Assembly (NCBI GenBank): GCA_029245125.1
Contig: JAQWPZ010000008.1
Coordinates: forward strand, 1-47,826
Length of the DNA: 47,826 bases
Source of the DNA: Rubripirellula sp.
Lineage (GTDB): Bacteria > Planctomycetota > Planctomycetia > Pirellulales > Pirellulaceae
Direction of reading: 5' to 3'
In this document: positions 34,715-43,606 of the stretch, one piece after another
Layout: every line of letters starts with the position of its first letter
Position numbering within the stretch: position 1 is the stretch's first letter
Translations under genes and position numbers: made by a program
The notes under the pieces: model-generated
Told to the model about the DNA's origin: nothing
The model's input: the letters and a program-made list of their open reading frames with translations, nothing else
Databases searched by the model: none

Positions 34715-36265
34715 TCAAAGTTGGGGCGGTGGCCCCGCTGATTCACCGCTGGTTTTTCGAATCGGAAATTTCGGGTTCCAAGTTGGATGTTCTTGGGTCA
34801 ACCAATCGTGAATCTTCTTTGACATCGCCGCAGCGATGCTCAGCTCATCGTCGATCAGGTTGGTTGCCTCGCTCGGATCGTCGGTCAAGCAGTACAGTTC
34901 CCACGCATTCGATTCATAGAAATAGTAAACCTTGTAGCGTTTGTTGCCGCCATCATCGATCGCGACCACCGTCGGTTCAGCACGGGAATCCATGTAACCG
35001 GGAAACAAGTAGAAGATCGGGTCCCGTTTCTCTTTCGTCTCGGGATTCCGCAACACATGAGCGAACGAGTCGCCATCCAAGGGGTGTTGGCCAGCATCTG
35101 GCCGCCATTGGTTCCCAGCAAGCTGCAGAAAGGTGGGATAGTAATCAATGCAATGTATCTTTCGATGACTGACAGTTCCGGGGGGAATCACCCCAGGCCA
35201 TCGAGCAATCAAGGGGACTCGAATGCCACCTTCGGTCAGCATGCCTTTTTTGCCTTTCAACGGCAGATTGTCCGCATGGGTGCCACCGTTATCGGAGGTA
35301 AAGACGACGAGTGTGTTATCCGCGATGCTATCAGATGCGTCACCATCTTGGTTGGGATCGTCCAGCATTTCGAGCAAGCGTTTTAGGTTCTCGTCTACTC
35401 CGGCGATGAACCCAAGGTAGTCAGCCTGGTTACCGCCTTGTTTTTGAAACGCCTTCTTCAAGTCAGGGCGTGCTTTCACCGGTCCGTGAACGGCATAGGT
35501 GTGAAATTGCAAATAAAACGGCTTGCCTGTGGCGTGCAGCTTGCCAACCGTTTCTTCCATTGCATCACCAACCGCATCGCTGATGTGCTTGGGCGTGCCA
35601 ACGAGGGCAGAATTCAAACCACGTCGTTGGACGTAAGCGTCACTGTAAGGTGCTCCGAATCGGTCGAAGTGTCCGAGACCGACACCTCGAAATTTCCAAG
35701 CGTCTTCTTTCTTCGTTGCAAAACAACTCGGTTGATGCCCCTGAGAAAAACCACCGATGTTGATGTCAAAGCCAGCGTTCTCGGGCATGGTCGTTTCGTC
35801 CACGTGACCACCGACGTGGTACTTGCCAATATGCGCGGTGGCATAACCATTTTCGCGGAGCGCCTCGGCCATCGTGATCGCCTCGGCAGCCACGTCCTCA
35901 CTTTGCTTTGGCCCAATGAATTTTGCTTTTTGCTTACTAATCCCGCCTCTGCCATTGCGATTCAAATTCCCCACGACATACACGTCGTTATGAATTCTCG
36001 CCGGGTATTGGCCGCTCAACATGGCCGCCCGCGTCGGTGCGCAATTCGGTTGGGCATACGCGTGCGTAAAACTTAAACCTGCTTTTGCCAATTTGGCCAA
36101 GTTCGGTGTCACGTATTTTTGAGGATGTGTCCCCATCGTGGCCGGCCCAACACCAATATGGTTCCATCCCAAGTCATCGACCATGTAAATGATCAGATTT
36201 GGTTTCTCTGCCGCCTGTCCAACGACGCCAAGAATTAACATGAGCAACAAGGCTGAGATCTTCAT
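34715..36265 (-). CDS. Formylglycine-dependent sulfatase (S1 type)
   Basis: The protein has 516 residues with a Sec signal ('ALLLMLILGVVGQAAE'). The metal-site opening is 'LIIYMVDDLGWNHIG'. The formylglycine motif is 'CAPTR' with Cys75 (C-x-P-x-R), to be oxidised by an FGE-type enzyme, because the residue is Cys rather than Ser. Further signatures are 'TAHIGKYHVGG' and 'VVFTSDNGGTHADNLPLKGK'. It acts in the periplasm or outside, cleaving sulfate esters, probably from a polysaccharide; the sulfated sugar cannot be told. It follows a second sulfatase by 124 nt. The maturation enzyme is not in the window. Confidence 0.95.
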   Translation of the reverse strand: MKISALLLMLILGVVGQAAEKPNLIIYMVDDLGWNHIGVGPATMGTHPQKYVTPNLAKLAKAGLSFTHAYAQPNCAPTRAAMLSGQYPARIHNDVYVVGNLNRNGRGGISKQKAKFIGPKQSEDVAAEAITMAEALRENGYATAHIGKYHVGGHVDETTMPENAGFDINIGGFSQGHQPSCFATKKEDAWKFRGVGLGHFDRFGAPYSDAYVQRRGLNSALVGTPKHISDAVGDAMEETVGKLHATGKPFYLQFHTYAVHGPVKARPDLKKAFQKQGGNQADYLGFIAGVDENLKRLLEMLDDPNQDGDASDSIADNTLVVFTSDNGGTHADNLPLKGKKGMLTEGGIRVPLIARWPGVIPPGTVSHRKIHCIDYYPTFLQLAGNQWRPDAGQHPLDGDSFAHVLRNPETKEKRDPIFYLFPGYMDSRAEPTVVAIDDGGNKRYKVYYFYESNAWELYCLTDDPSEATNLIDDELSIAAAMSKKIHDWLTQEHPTWNPKFPIRKTSGESAGPPPQL

Positions 36266-36389
36266 CAGTATTAATCTTCCGTTTTAAACAAACTGAATCT
36301 TCAATTTCGAAGGCAGCAACATTCATCGTCGGCGGGAACGAGACAGCGGGGCCGAATTAAAGTTGTTACCAGGAATCCCGCTACAGCTT

Positions 36390-37844
36390 TTACCGATCCC
36401 CAACAGCAGTCGCCCAACCATGGCCAGCAGGAATGATCGGCTTGCCAGCTTGGACGGTTGGAATTTCACCCAGGGGTGTCAATGTCTTGACCCACGCATC
36501 ATGTTGCGATGACAGTCGTTTGACAACATCGGGATGGCTTGCCGAGAGGTCACGTTCTTCCCGAGGATCCTTGGTTAAATCAAAGAGCTGCCAGGGATCT
36601 TTTTCATGTTTTTTGTACAGACGCCAATCCTGCCAGCGGACCGCGATCAAATGCCTGCGTATCGCATCATCCGGCTGATTGTTCAACCAGAACAAGTACT
36701 CGTGGGCATCCCCCGATTGCTCGCCTTTGAGAAAGGGAAAAAGGTCAACGCCATCGCAGTGTTTCGGAATTCCTTGTTCGGTCAATGCGGCAATGGTCGA
36801 GTAAAAATCAAAATTCGCGATCAAGCCGTCGTACTGCGTTCCAGTCGGCAATTTCCCAGGCATTGAAAAAATCGTTGGCACTCTCACCCAACCTTCTTTC
36901 TGTGTCCCCCCCCCTTTGCCGCCGGTGTAAGGAGTCGCAGTGCCGCCCTCGTCTGGGTTCCCGCCATTATCGCTGGAAAAAATCACCAGCGTATTGTCCC
37001 GCAAGTCAAGTTTCTCGAGAGCCTGAATCAGTTTGCCAATCTGGTCATCGACTGAAACGATTGCACCGGCAAGCAACCGCCGCTTTCCCTTCGCAGAAGT
37101 ACGGCGAGTCAGTTCGTTTGGCACCTCCGTGTTGAAGGAGTGAATCGCTTCCGGTGACCAATACAGAAAGAACGGCTCCGTTCGGTGACGTTCGATAAAA
37201 TCGACCATTGAGTCGCCGTCATAATCGGTCAGCCACTGTATCTGGCCTTTTTTGTTGAGGCAAAAATACTTCGATGCACCCTTCTTTTTTTTCAGTTGCT
37301 GACGTAGTGCCGGTGTCGCAGCAGCAAGCTCTTTCTCCGTGTACACCTTTCGAGGTGGATTCTTGGCAACCTCGGCGAATCCTGACATCAGCGGTCCCTG
37401 ACGCCTCGTGCCGATATCCCATTTCCCGATCTGACCGGTAACGTAATTCTGATCGCGAAGAAACTGGGCCATCGTTGGTCGATCCTCAGGAATCGGCAAC
37501 CCACGCGACATGCCATATTTCCCAAACCGCTGCCCGTATTGCCCCATCATCAAACTGCAACGACTCGGGCAACACGGCGGATTGGTGATGTAGGAGGCCG
37601 TGCAAAGAACACCTTCCCTCGCCAATCGATCGATGTGGGGTGTTGGAATGTCATCCGACCCATAGGAACCGAGGTCGCCATACCCCAAATCGTCGATGTA
37701 AACCAGCACGACATTTGGCTTCGCCGATTCGGCACCTTCCGCCACGATCGGCATTCCAAGCACTGCAAGCAGACCAAACATCCGCAACAAAAAGTTTGTC
37801 ACGGGCGATTCAGAACGAGCTGAAACAGCATCTGAGTAACTCAT
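36390..37844 (-). CDS. Formylglycine-dependent sulfatase (S1 type)
   Basis: ATG 37844 is preferred to TTG 37853 because GAGGA sits about 12 nt before it but only 3 nt before the TTG. The protein has 484 residues. The signal peptide ('LLRMFGLLAVLGMPIVAEG') is set back ~20 residues. The opening 'VVLVYIDDLGYGDLGSYG' gives the metal Asp pair, and 'CCPSR' (Cys ~91) is the formylglycine motif with Cys in the x position. 'VTGQIGKWDIGTR' and 'IFSSDNGGNPDEGG' are further S1 signatures. It is the first gene of the leftward run. Confidence 0.95.
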   Translation of the reverse strand: MSYSDAVSARSESPVTNFLLRMFGLLAVLGMPIVAEGAESAKPNVVLVYIDDLGYGDLGSYGSDDIPTPHIDRLAREGVLCTASYITNPPCCPSRCSLMMGQYGQRFGKYGMSRGLPIPEDRPTMAQFLRDQNYVTGQIGKWDIGTRRQGPLMSGFAEVAKNPPRKVYTEKELAAATPALRQQLKKKKGASKYFCLNKKGQIQWLTDYDGDSMVDFIERHRTEPFFLYWSPEAIHSFNTEVPNELTRRTSAKGKRRLLAGAIVSVDDQIGKLIQALEKLDLRDNTLVIFSSDNGGNPDEGGTATPYTGGKGGGTQKEGWVRVPTIFSMPGKLPTGTQYDGLIANFDFYSTIAALTEQGIPKHCDGVDLFPFLKGEQSGDAHEYLFWLNNQPDDAIRRHLIAVRWQDWRLYKKHEKDPWQLFDLTKDPREERDLSASHPDVVKRLSSQHDAWVKTLTPLGEIPTVQAGKPIIPAGHGWATAVGDR

Positions 37845-38387
37845 TGAAATCAAAATTCCTCGCGTTGATTAATCGGGCATCAGCGATCGTCACGACACAT
37901 CTCGAATACTCAGCGTCTCCCATTAGATCGGAACCACTTCCGTCTCGTGACCTGCGACATTTTAACTTGTCGCTTAGTGATTCGTTGCAATTGCTCGGCT
38001 CCAATCGACAGGAACTACGAGATTGGCCATCGTCCGGCAGCCTTTCCATTTCCACTGGCCGATTTCGATTCTCCGTTTCGTCGCCAATTCCCGCTGCGAC
38101 GATGCCCTCTGGTCGCTGGCCCAGACGAACTGGCCCAGACGAACGAACGGAAATCAATGCACGGGATCAATTGACAGGATAAGTTCGCCAAAAAAATCAG
38201 CAAATCCTGGGAGCAACAGAATCGGCAATAAAAATGCTGCACCGCGGCTGCTGGAGAAGGCCAACTTGGTGAATGCTGCGTGACCAGCGGACAGATTCGT
38301 GCATAATAGGGGAGTCACGATTGGAAACGGACTCCGGTTCCGACCGCACCACCATCGCCCCCCACCCAATTCGCCAGGCTCAACGGA
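37845..38387. other. 543-nt divergent spacer between the two sulfatase/cytochrome modules
   Basis: It must carry promoters for both leftward and rightward modules. A perfect 14-nt direct repeat TGGCCCAGACGAAC lies at 38117-38130 and 38131-38144. Open frames here look like chance. No regulator gene is present. Confidence 0.55.
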
Positions 38388-40484
38388 ATGCTGCGTTCTA
38401 GGATCGCCACTCTGGTTTTGTTGCTCGCCGCACCCACGCTATCTCTCGCCGGCGATGGCAAAAAAACACAGGGGACTGATCAAGGACAGATCGCTGCATT
38501 CGTTCGCAGTTACTGCTTCGAATGTCATGGGAATGGGAACTCAGAAGGCGAAATCGATCTTGGCAACTTGAATGCTGATGCTCTCCGCGGTGACGCGGAT
38601 CTTGCTCGCGAACTGATCCAGGTTCTGGATGACCGGGAAATGCCGCCGGAGGACGAACCTCAACCGAGCGTGGACCAGAGAGAAAAAATACTCGCGACCT
38701 TGCATCCGATTCTGCAACAAGCAGTGGCCAATTCACGATCGCAGCGAACGGCGTCGATCCGACGGATGAATCGGTTTCAGTACAACAATGCCGTCATCGA
38801 TCTGTTCAAGTTGAAATGCATTGTGTTCACGCTCCCCGAACGAGCGATGCGGGCTCACGGAAACTACTTCAATCCGGAATCGGGCAAGATGCCCGAGACA
38901 GTGACGGTCGGTAATCGACCACTCGGGAAATCACAGATGATCGAACCTCGCTTGGCAGGCGTTGCCGCATTTCCACAGGATTTACGTGCAGAACACGGTT
39001 ACGACACGCAAGGCGACCATTTATCCCTTTCCCCACTGCTGATGGATGAGTTCTTAAAACTCGGCCAATCGATCACACAAAGTCCTGATTTCAATGCCAA
39101 GCGGGTCGGCATTTGGAAATCGTTTTTCCAACCGCCGGCGAAAGCCGTCGATACCGAATCAAGCGTGAGAGATCGCATTCAAAGTTTTCTGACCCGAGCA
39201 TTTCGTCGCCCCGCGAATCCCGATGAAGTGGACCGATATTCTCAGTTTGTCTTGGACTCGATCGCCAGAGAAATCGACTTCACTGAAGCGATGAAATCTG
39301 TCGCGGCAGCAACCATCGCATCGCCACGTTTTCTGTATCTGTACGACCATCAAAAATCGGCCTTGAGCGATGTCACCTCCGCTACCCGCGGTTCCAGCAA
39401 CCGGGGAACAAGCGACGGCATGGGCCAACCGATTGATGATATCGAACTCGCGTCACGACTCTCCTTTTTCCTGTGGGGCAGCCTACCGGATGAAACCCTG
39501 TTGTCACTGGCAGCGGAAGGAAAGCTCAGCCAACCAGACGTTTTGAATCAACAAATCGACCGTCTGTTAAAACATCAGAAACTCAAACGTTTTTGTGACA
39601 GTTTTCCCTCGCAATGGTTGCAACTCGACCGGATCATATCCTCGGTTCCAAACAAAGAAAATTTCGCTGACTTCTACTTTTCTAAGTATCGCGTCAGTAT
39701 GCACATGATGATGGAACCACTGCTTCTGTTTGAAACCGTTCTCATCGAAGACCTACCCATCACCCAACTCATTGACTCTGACTTTACCTACCGTTCGGCC
39801 AAACTTGAATACGCCTACGGTTCACTCAAGAGCGAGTCGGCGAAACAGGCCGGTGGTGGCGTGACGGTTTTGAATTTCCGCCGAGTCCCAGTAACAGATC
39901 GCCGCGTCGGTGGCGTCATCACCAACACGGCCGTGATGACAATGACGTCGGGACCTGAACGAACTCAGCCGATCACTCGAGGCGCGTGGGTCGCCGGTGT
40001 CATCTTCAACGACCCTCCTGATCCGCCACCAGCCGATGTCCCTCCGCTCGCAGAAAAACCCATCGGCGGTGAAGAAAAACTAACGCTGCGGCAGCGATTG
40101 GCTGCCCACCGGGAACGAGCAGACTGCCGCGGTTGTCACGAACAAATCGATCCGCTCGGATTCGCTTTGGAAAACTTTGATCCCGTCGGAAAATGGCGAG
40201 ACGCCTATGAAAACGGTGCCAAGATTGACATGTCGGGAGAGTTGTTTCGACAGTATCCGTTTACAGATGTCATCGAATTCAAAGATGCGGTACTTGCGAA
40301 TCAAGATCGTTTCTGCCGCGCTTTGGCGGGACACCTACTCTCCTTTGCTTTGGCGAGAGAGCTTCGTCCAGCCGATCACCTGGTCATCGATCAGATCACC
40401 GACGCGGTGGCGGCCGATGATTACAAAATGCAAACGCTGATTCGCCAAATCATCCTCAGCGAGAGTTTCAGAACAAGATCATGA
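38388..40484 (+). CDS. Exported planctomycete cytochrome of the DUF1592/DUF1588 type (short form)
   Basis: The protein has 698 residues with a signal peptide ('LVLLLAAPTLSLAGD'). The same part list as the 31398-34277 gene is seen in shorter form: PSCyt1 'CFECH' (C43/C46/H47), DUF1587-like 'RRMNRFQYNNAVIDLF', DUF1595 ('AFRRPANPDEVDRY'), DUF1592 ('ELASRLSFFLWGSLPDE'), DUF1588 with 'CRGCH' (C580/C583/H584) and DUF1585. It lacks most of the long middle region of the other copy. It shares ATGA with the next gene, so the pair is translationally coupled. The reaction is unknown. Confidence 0.93.
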   Translation: MLRSRIATLVLLLAAPTLSLAGDGKKTQGTDQGQIAAFVRSYCFECHGNGNSEGEIDLGNLNADALRGDADLARELIQVLDDREMPPEDEPQPSVDQREKILATLHPILQQAVANSRSQRTASIRRMNRFQYNNAVIDLFKLKCIVFTLPERAMRAHGNYFNPESGKMPETVTVGNRPLGKSQMIEPRLAGVAAFPQDLRAEHGYDTQGDHLSLSPLLMDEFLKLGQSITQSPDFNAKRVGIWKSFFQPPAKAVDTESSVRDRIQSFLTRAFRRPANPDEVDRYSQFVLDSIAREIDFTEAMKSVAAATIASPRFLYLYDHQKSALSDVTSATRGSSNRGTSDGMGQPIDDIELASRLSFFLWGSLPDETLLSLAAEGKLSQPDVLNQQIDRLLKHQKLKRFCDSFPSQWLQLDRIISSVPNKENFADFYFSKYRVSMHMMMEPLLLFETVLIEDLPITQLIDSDFTYRSAKLEYAYGSLKSESAKQAGGGVTVLNFRRVPVTDRRVGGVITNTAVMTMTSGPERTQPITRGAWVAGVIFNDPPDPPPADVPPLAEKPIGGEEKLTLRQRLAAHRERADCRGCHEQIDPLGFALENFDPVGKWRDAYENGAKIDMSGELFRQYPFTDVIEFKDAVLANQDRFCRALAGHLLSFALARELRPADHLVIDQITDAVAADDYKMQTLIRQIILSESFRTRS

Positions 40485-41833
40485 GTACCTCACGACGACA
40501 ATTTTTGCGTGGCATCGGCGGTACGACGCTCGCCCTACCTTGGCTTGAAAGTTTGGCCTGGGCGGGTGACAGCCAACAAGCGGACACCCCAGCCATTCGA
40601 ATGGCGCAGTTTTATGTTCCGATCGGTGTTGTCCGCCGCGGCTTTTTCCCCGGTGAAGCGAACGATGTCATTCCCAAGGGAAATCTTGGCAACGTGATGA
40701 AGTCACTGGGCAAACAGAATCCAAATCAAAGCGTCAGACAGCTCGAAGAACTGACTCCGACGATGAAACCCCTGGCGAAGCTGAAGCAACACATCAATCT
40801 GATTACCGGGATGGACCGGACGTTTCAGCAGGGAACTGACGTTCATGCCCAATGCGCTTCCTGCTACCTCAGCAGTGCCAAAGCATTCACAATCGAAGGC
40901 TCGGCGTGGCCACTCGACCGCACCCTCGATCAAATTGTCGCCGACACGGTTGCCAAAAAAACTCCGTTCCGAACTTTGGAATTCAGCTGCAACAGCCATC
41001 GCGACAATAAGGAATCGATTTACTTCGACAACATCTCCTGGTACGGCACCGGCCACTTGGCTCCCTCGATCCGCGATCCGAGGACAATGTATCGCCGTTT
41101 ATTCTCCAACCAAGAGATCAGTCGTTACCGAGACATCACAAGCCTCGTGCTTGAAGATGCCCGTTCGATGCAACGAGAACTTGGCAAAGCGGATCGTAAT
41201 AAGTTTGCGGAATATTTCGAATCGATTCGAGCGATTGAAACGCAAATGAATCGCCTGGAAGGGATGAAGGCGGAACTGTCCACCGTCGACTTTGAAGAAC
41301 CAGCCGAAGCGTATATGCCCCGCGGAGATTACATCCGACTGATGGGAGACTTAATGGTGACTGCCTTGCAAACGGGCCTCACCAACGTCGCGACTTTCAT
41401 GGTGGGTCCTGAGAGATGGGATACTCCCTACATGTTCGACGGGCTGTTCGATAAACCTCGCAGCCACCATCAGATGTCACACAATCAACCGAAGATGATT
41501 GAAGATCTACTGAAAGTGGATGAGTTCCACATGCAGCAATTCGCTTACATTGCCGAAAAAATGCAATCGATCGAAGAGGCCGATGGAAGCACATTATTAG
41601 ATAACACGTTGCTCACCTACGGATCGGGCCTCGGCGATGGATCAACCCACCAATACAACGACCTGCCGATCATCACTGCCGGTGGCGGGAACAGGCTGAA
41701 ATCGGGTTTGCACATCAATCTACCCGAAGGGACGCCGCTCGCTAACTTGTGGCTGACTCAAGCGAAGTTAATGGGACTCTCGATCGACGAATTCGCTGAC
41801 AGCAACGGACAGATCCACGAACTGCTCGTGTAA
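40481..41833 (+). CDS. DUF1552 protein with twin-arginine signal
   Basis: The protein has 450 residues, starting 4 nt inside the upstream cytochrome gene. 'MSTSRRQFLRGIGGTTLALP' is a classic Tat signal. The body has DUF1552 features such as 'RMAQFYVPIGVVRRGFFPGE', 'LLTYGSGLGDGSTHQYNDLP' and 'NLWLTQAKLMGLSIDEFADS'. Close coupling to a two-haem protein suggests the two act together in the periplasm, but no reaction is established. It parallels the leftward pair at 29919-34277. Confidence 0.92.
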   Translation: MSTSRRQFLRGIGGTTLALPWLESLAWAGDSQQADTPAIRMAQFYVPIGVVRRGFFPGEANDVIPKGNLGNVMKSLGKQNPNQSVRQLEELTPTMKPLAKLKQHINLITGMDRTFQQGTDVHAQCASCYLSSAKAFTIEGSAWPLDRTLDQIVADTVAKKTPFRTLEFSCNSHRDNKESIYFDNISWYGTGHLAPSIRDPRTMYRRLFSNQEISRYRDITSLVLEDARSMQRELGKADRNKFAEYFESIRAIETQMNRLEGMKAELSTVDFEEPAEAYMPRGDYIRLMGDLMVTALQTGLTNVATFMVGPERWDTPYMFDGLFDKPRSHHQMSHNQPKMIEDLLKVDEFHMQQFAYIAEKMQSIEEADGSTLLDNTLLTYGSGLGDGSTHQYNDLPIITAGGGNRLKSGLHINLPEGTPLANLWLTQAKLMGLSIDEFADSNGQIHELLV

Positions 41834-41954
41834 CGACAAAGGAAATACCGCAAGTCGATCCTGACAGATCAGGCCAGTACCAGATCGGGCCAACGTCACC
41901 GTTCACACTTGCGAGTAAAAAAATATGCATTGGGGGCAATTCGAAACCCCTGCA

Positions 41955-42018
41955 GGCTCGGGACTCAATCGGCTTGGGACACAATCGGCTCGGGACTCAA
42001 TCGGCTTGGGACACTGCG
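41955..42018. repeat. Four-unit tandem array, 16-nt period
   Basis: Units start at 41955, 41971, 41987 and 42003. Odd units read GGCTCGGGACTCAATC; even units read GGCTTGGGACACAATC, the last one degenerate. The alternation gives a 32-nt higher-order period. The array sits in the 317-nt spacer (41834-42150) before the sulfatase; nothing else is seen there. Confidence 0.87.
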
Positions 42019-42150
42019 ACGATTCAAATCGCTGGCTGGCGAAAGCTCGACTTGCTGCCAACGCAGTCCCAATACTTCCAACGGGGATTCTTGATTTAAA
42101 ATAGAATCAGGGATCGCAGTTTCTGTTTCTGGTCAACACGGGACAACTCC

Positions 42151-43500
42151 ATGGCGAATCGCCAACTCAGTCTGATTCTGATTCTGTCCGTCATTCTTGC
42201 CGACCGCGGTTTCGGTCAGGGCGAAAACTTGCGGCAGGCGAATTCGCCAATTGAAGAACGTCCTAACATCATTGTGGTTCTCGCCGACGACCTGGGATAT
42301 GGCGATACCAGTGTGTACGACGGTTGGGTGCAAACACCGAATCTGCAGCGAATGGCCGACGAAGGGCTCACCTTCACTGACTTTCATACCAACAGCTCTG
42401 TCTGCAGCCCGACCCGCGCGGCGTTCCTTACCGGCCGCTACCAACAGCGAGTCGGCATCGTTGATGTAATCGCTCGCCATCTCGATACGCCACCCCTCGA
42501 TCCCAGCCAACGAACCATCGCCCGGGTGCTCAAAGACCGAGGGTACCAAACAGCCCTGTTCGGTAAGTGGCACTTAGGGATGCAGTCATCCAGTAACCCG
42601 GTGCACTTCGGATTCAACGAATTCCGTGGCTACCTCGATGGCTACATCGACTATCACAACCACGCCCGTCATTGGCACCACAATCTAGAGATCGAACCTC
42701 AGCCTGGTTACTCAACCCATCTGATCACGCAAAACTCTGTCCGATTCATCAAGGACAATTCGCACCATCCGTTCTTCTTGTATGTTTCCCACGAAGCGGT
42801 GCATCTGCCATTCCAAACTCCAGACGACACCCTGGAAGCCCGCAAGCCGGTCGCCAAAGAGGATCGCTGGAAACGAGAACGAATTCGTCCCAAGTACAAA
42901 GTCATGCTGGAAGAAATGGACAAGGGGATCGGAGAAATTTTTAGCACACTGCATGACTCAGGTATCGCTGACCGCACCTTGGTTTTCTTTTTCTCGGACA
43001 ACGGTGCGATCGGTGCCGGATCGAACCAACCATTTCGAGGCGGAAAGTTCAGCCACTACGAAGGAGGCCATCGAGTCCCGGCGATCGCCTGGTGGCCCGG
43101 AAAAATTCGCGCTGGTTCAACATGCGACGGGATGGCAGTCGCGATGGACTTGCTTCCTACCTTCGCTGAAATCGCGGGGGCCAAACTCGCGAAAGAGACT
43201 CCCCCGGGGTCACCGGATGATGATCGCACCCCCGATGGAATCAGTCTCGCCAACGTCCTGCTGTCCGGTGCGGAGCCGCCCCCGCGACGGGTATTCTTTG
43301 GTTATGAACCAAAACTTGGCACCGCCATGCGTGATGGCCCCTGGAAAATGATTATCAAAGAAGATCGTGGGCAACTCTTCCATCTTGGACGCGACCCAGG
43401 CGAACAAAATAATCTCGCTGAAACTGAAAGCGAGCGTGCCGCGTCGATGCGAACTGCGATCAATCGCTGGAAAGAAGAAACCGCTTACCATGCCCCGTAA
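42151..43500 (+). CDS. Formylglycine-dependent sulfatase (S1 type)
   Basis: The protein has 449 residues with a signal peptide ('SLILILSVILADRGFGQ'). The opening 'IIVVLADDLGYGDTSVYDG' gives the metal Asp pair. The formylglycine motif is 'CSPTR' (Cys85), followed by 'AAFLTGRYQQRVGI'. 'ALFGKWHLGMQSSSNPVHFG' and 'FFFSDNGAIGAGSNQPFRGG' are also typical. It closes the rightward module, 317 nt after the DUF1552 gene, and may have its own promoter. Its substrate is unknown. Confidence 0.96.
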   Translation: MANRQLSLILILSVILADRGFGQGENLRQANSPIEERPNIIVVLADDLGYGDTSVYDGWVQTPNLQRMADEGLTFTDFHTNSSVCSPTRAAFLTGRYQQRVGIVDVIARHLDTPPLDPSQRTIARVLKDRGYQTALFGKWHLGMQSSSNPVHFGFNEFRGYLDGYIDYHNHARHWHHNLEIEPQPGYSTHLITQNSVRFIKDNSHHPFFLYVSHEAVHLPFQTPDDTLEARKPVAKEDRWKRERIRPKYKVMLEEMDKGIGEIFSTLHDSGIADRTLVFFFSDNGAIGAGSNQPFRGGKFSHYEGGHRVPAIAWWPGKIRAGSTCDGMAVAMDLLPTFAEIAGAKLAKETPPGSPDDDRTPDGISLANVLLSGAEPPPRRVFFGYEPKLGTAMRDGPWKMIIKEDRGQLFHLGRDPGEQNNLAETESERAASMRTAINRWKEETAYHAP

Positions 43501-43522
43501 CGGCGCAGACGAGGCAATAGAA

Positions 43523-43551
43523 TCGCAACCGAACCATCGATTCAGTTGCGA
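43523..43551. terminator. Hairpin between convergent sulfatase and S9 peptidase genes
   Basis: TCGCAAC (43523-43529) pairs perfectly with GTTGCGA (43545-43551), and GAA/TTC continues inside after one mismatch. It lies in the 106-nt convergent gap. No T-tract follows, so it may be factor-dependent or simply a transcript end. Confidence 0.45.
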
Positions 43552-43606
43552 CCCCCGCCGTATCATGGCAGCCCACTCAAATTCCTCTTAGCCGACGACC
43601 TGAGAA

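Noticed and set aside
36390..37844. Doubt about the 'CCPSR' sulfatase motif, which has Cys instead of a small residue at x
   Set aside because: The motif is C-x-P-S-R with x free, and all neighbouring S1 signatures are intact, so the enzyme should be maturable.
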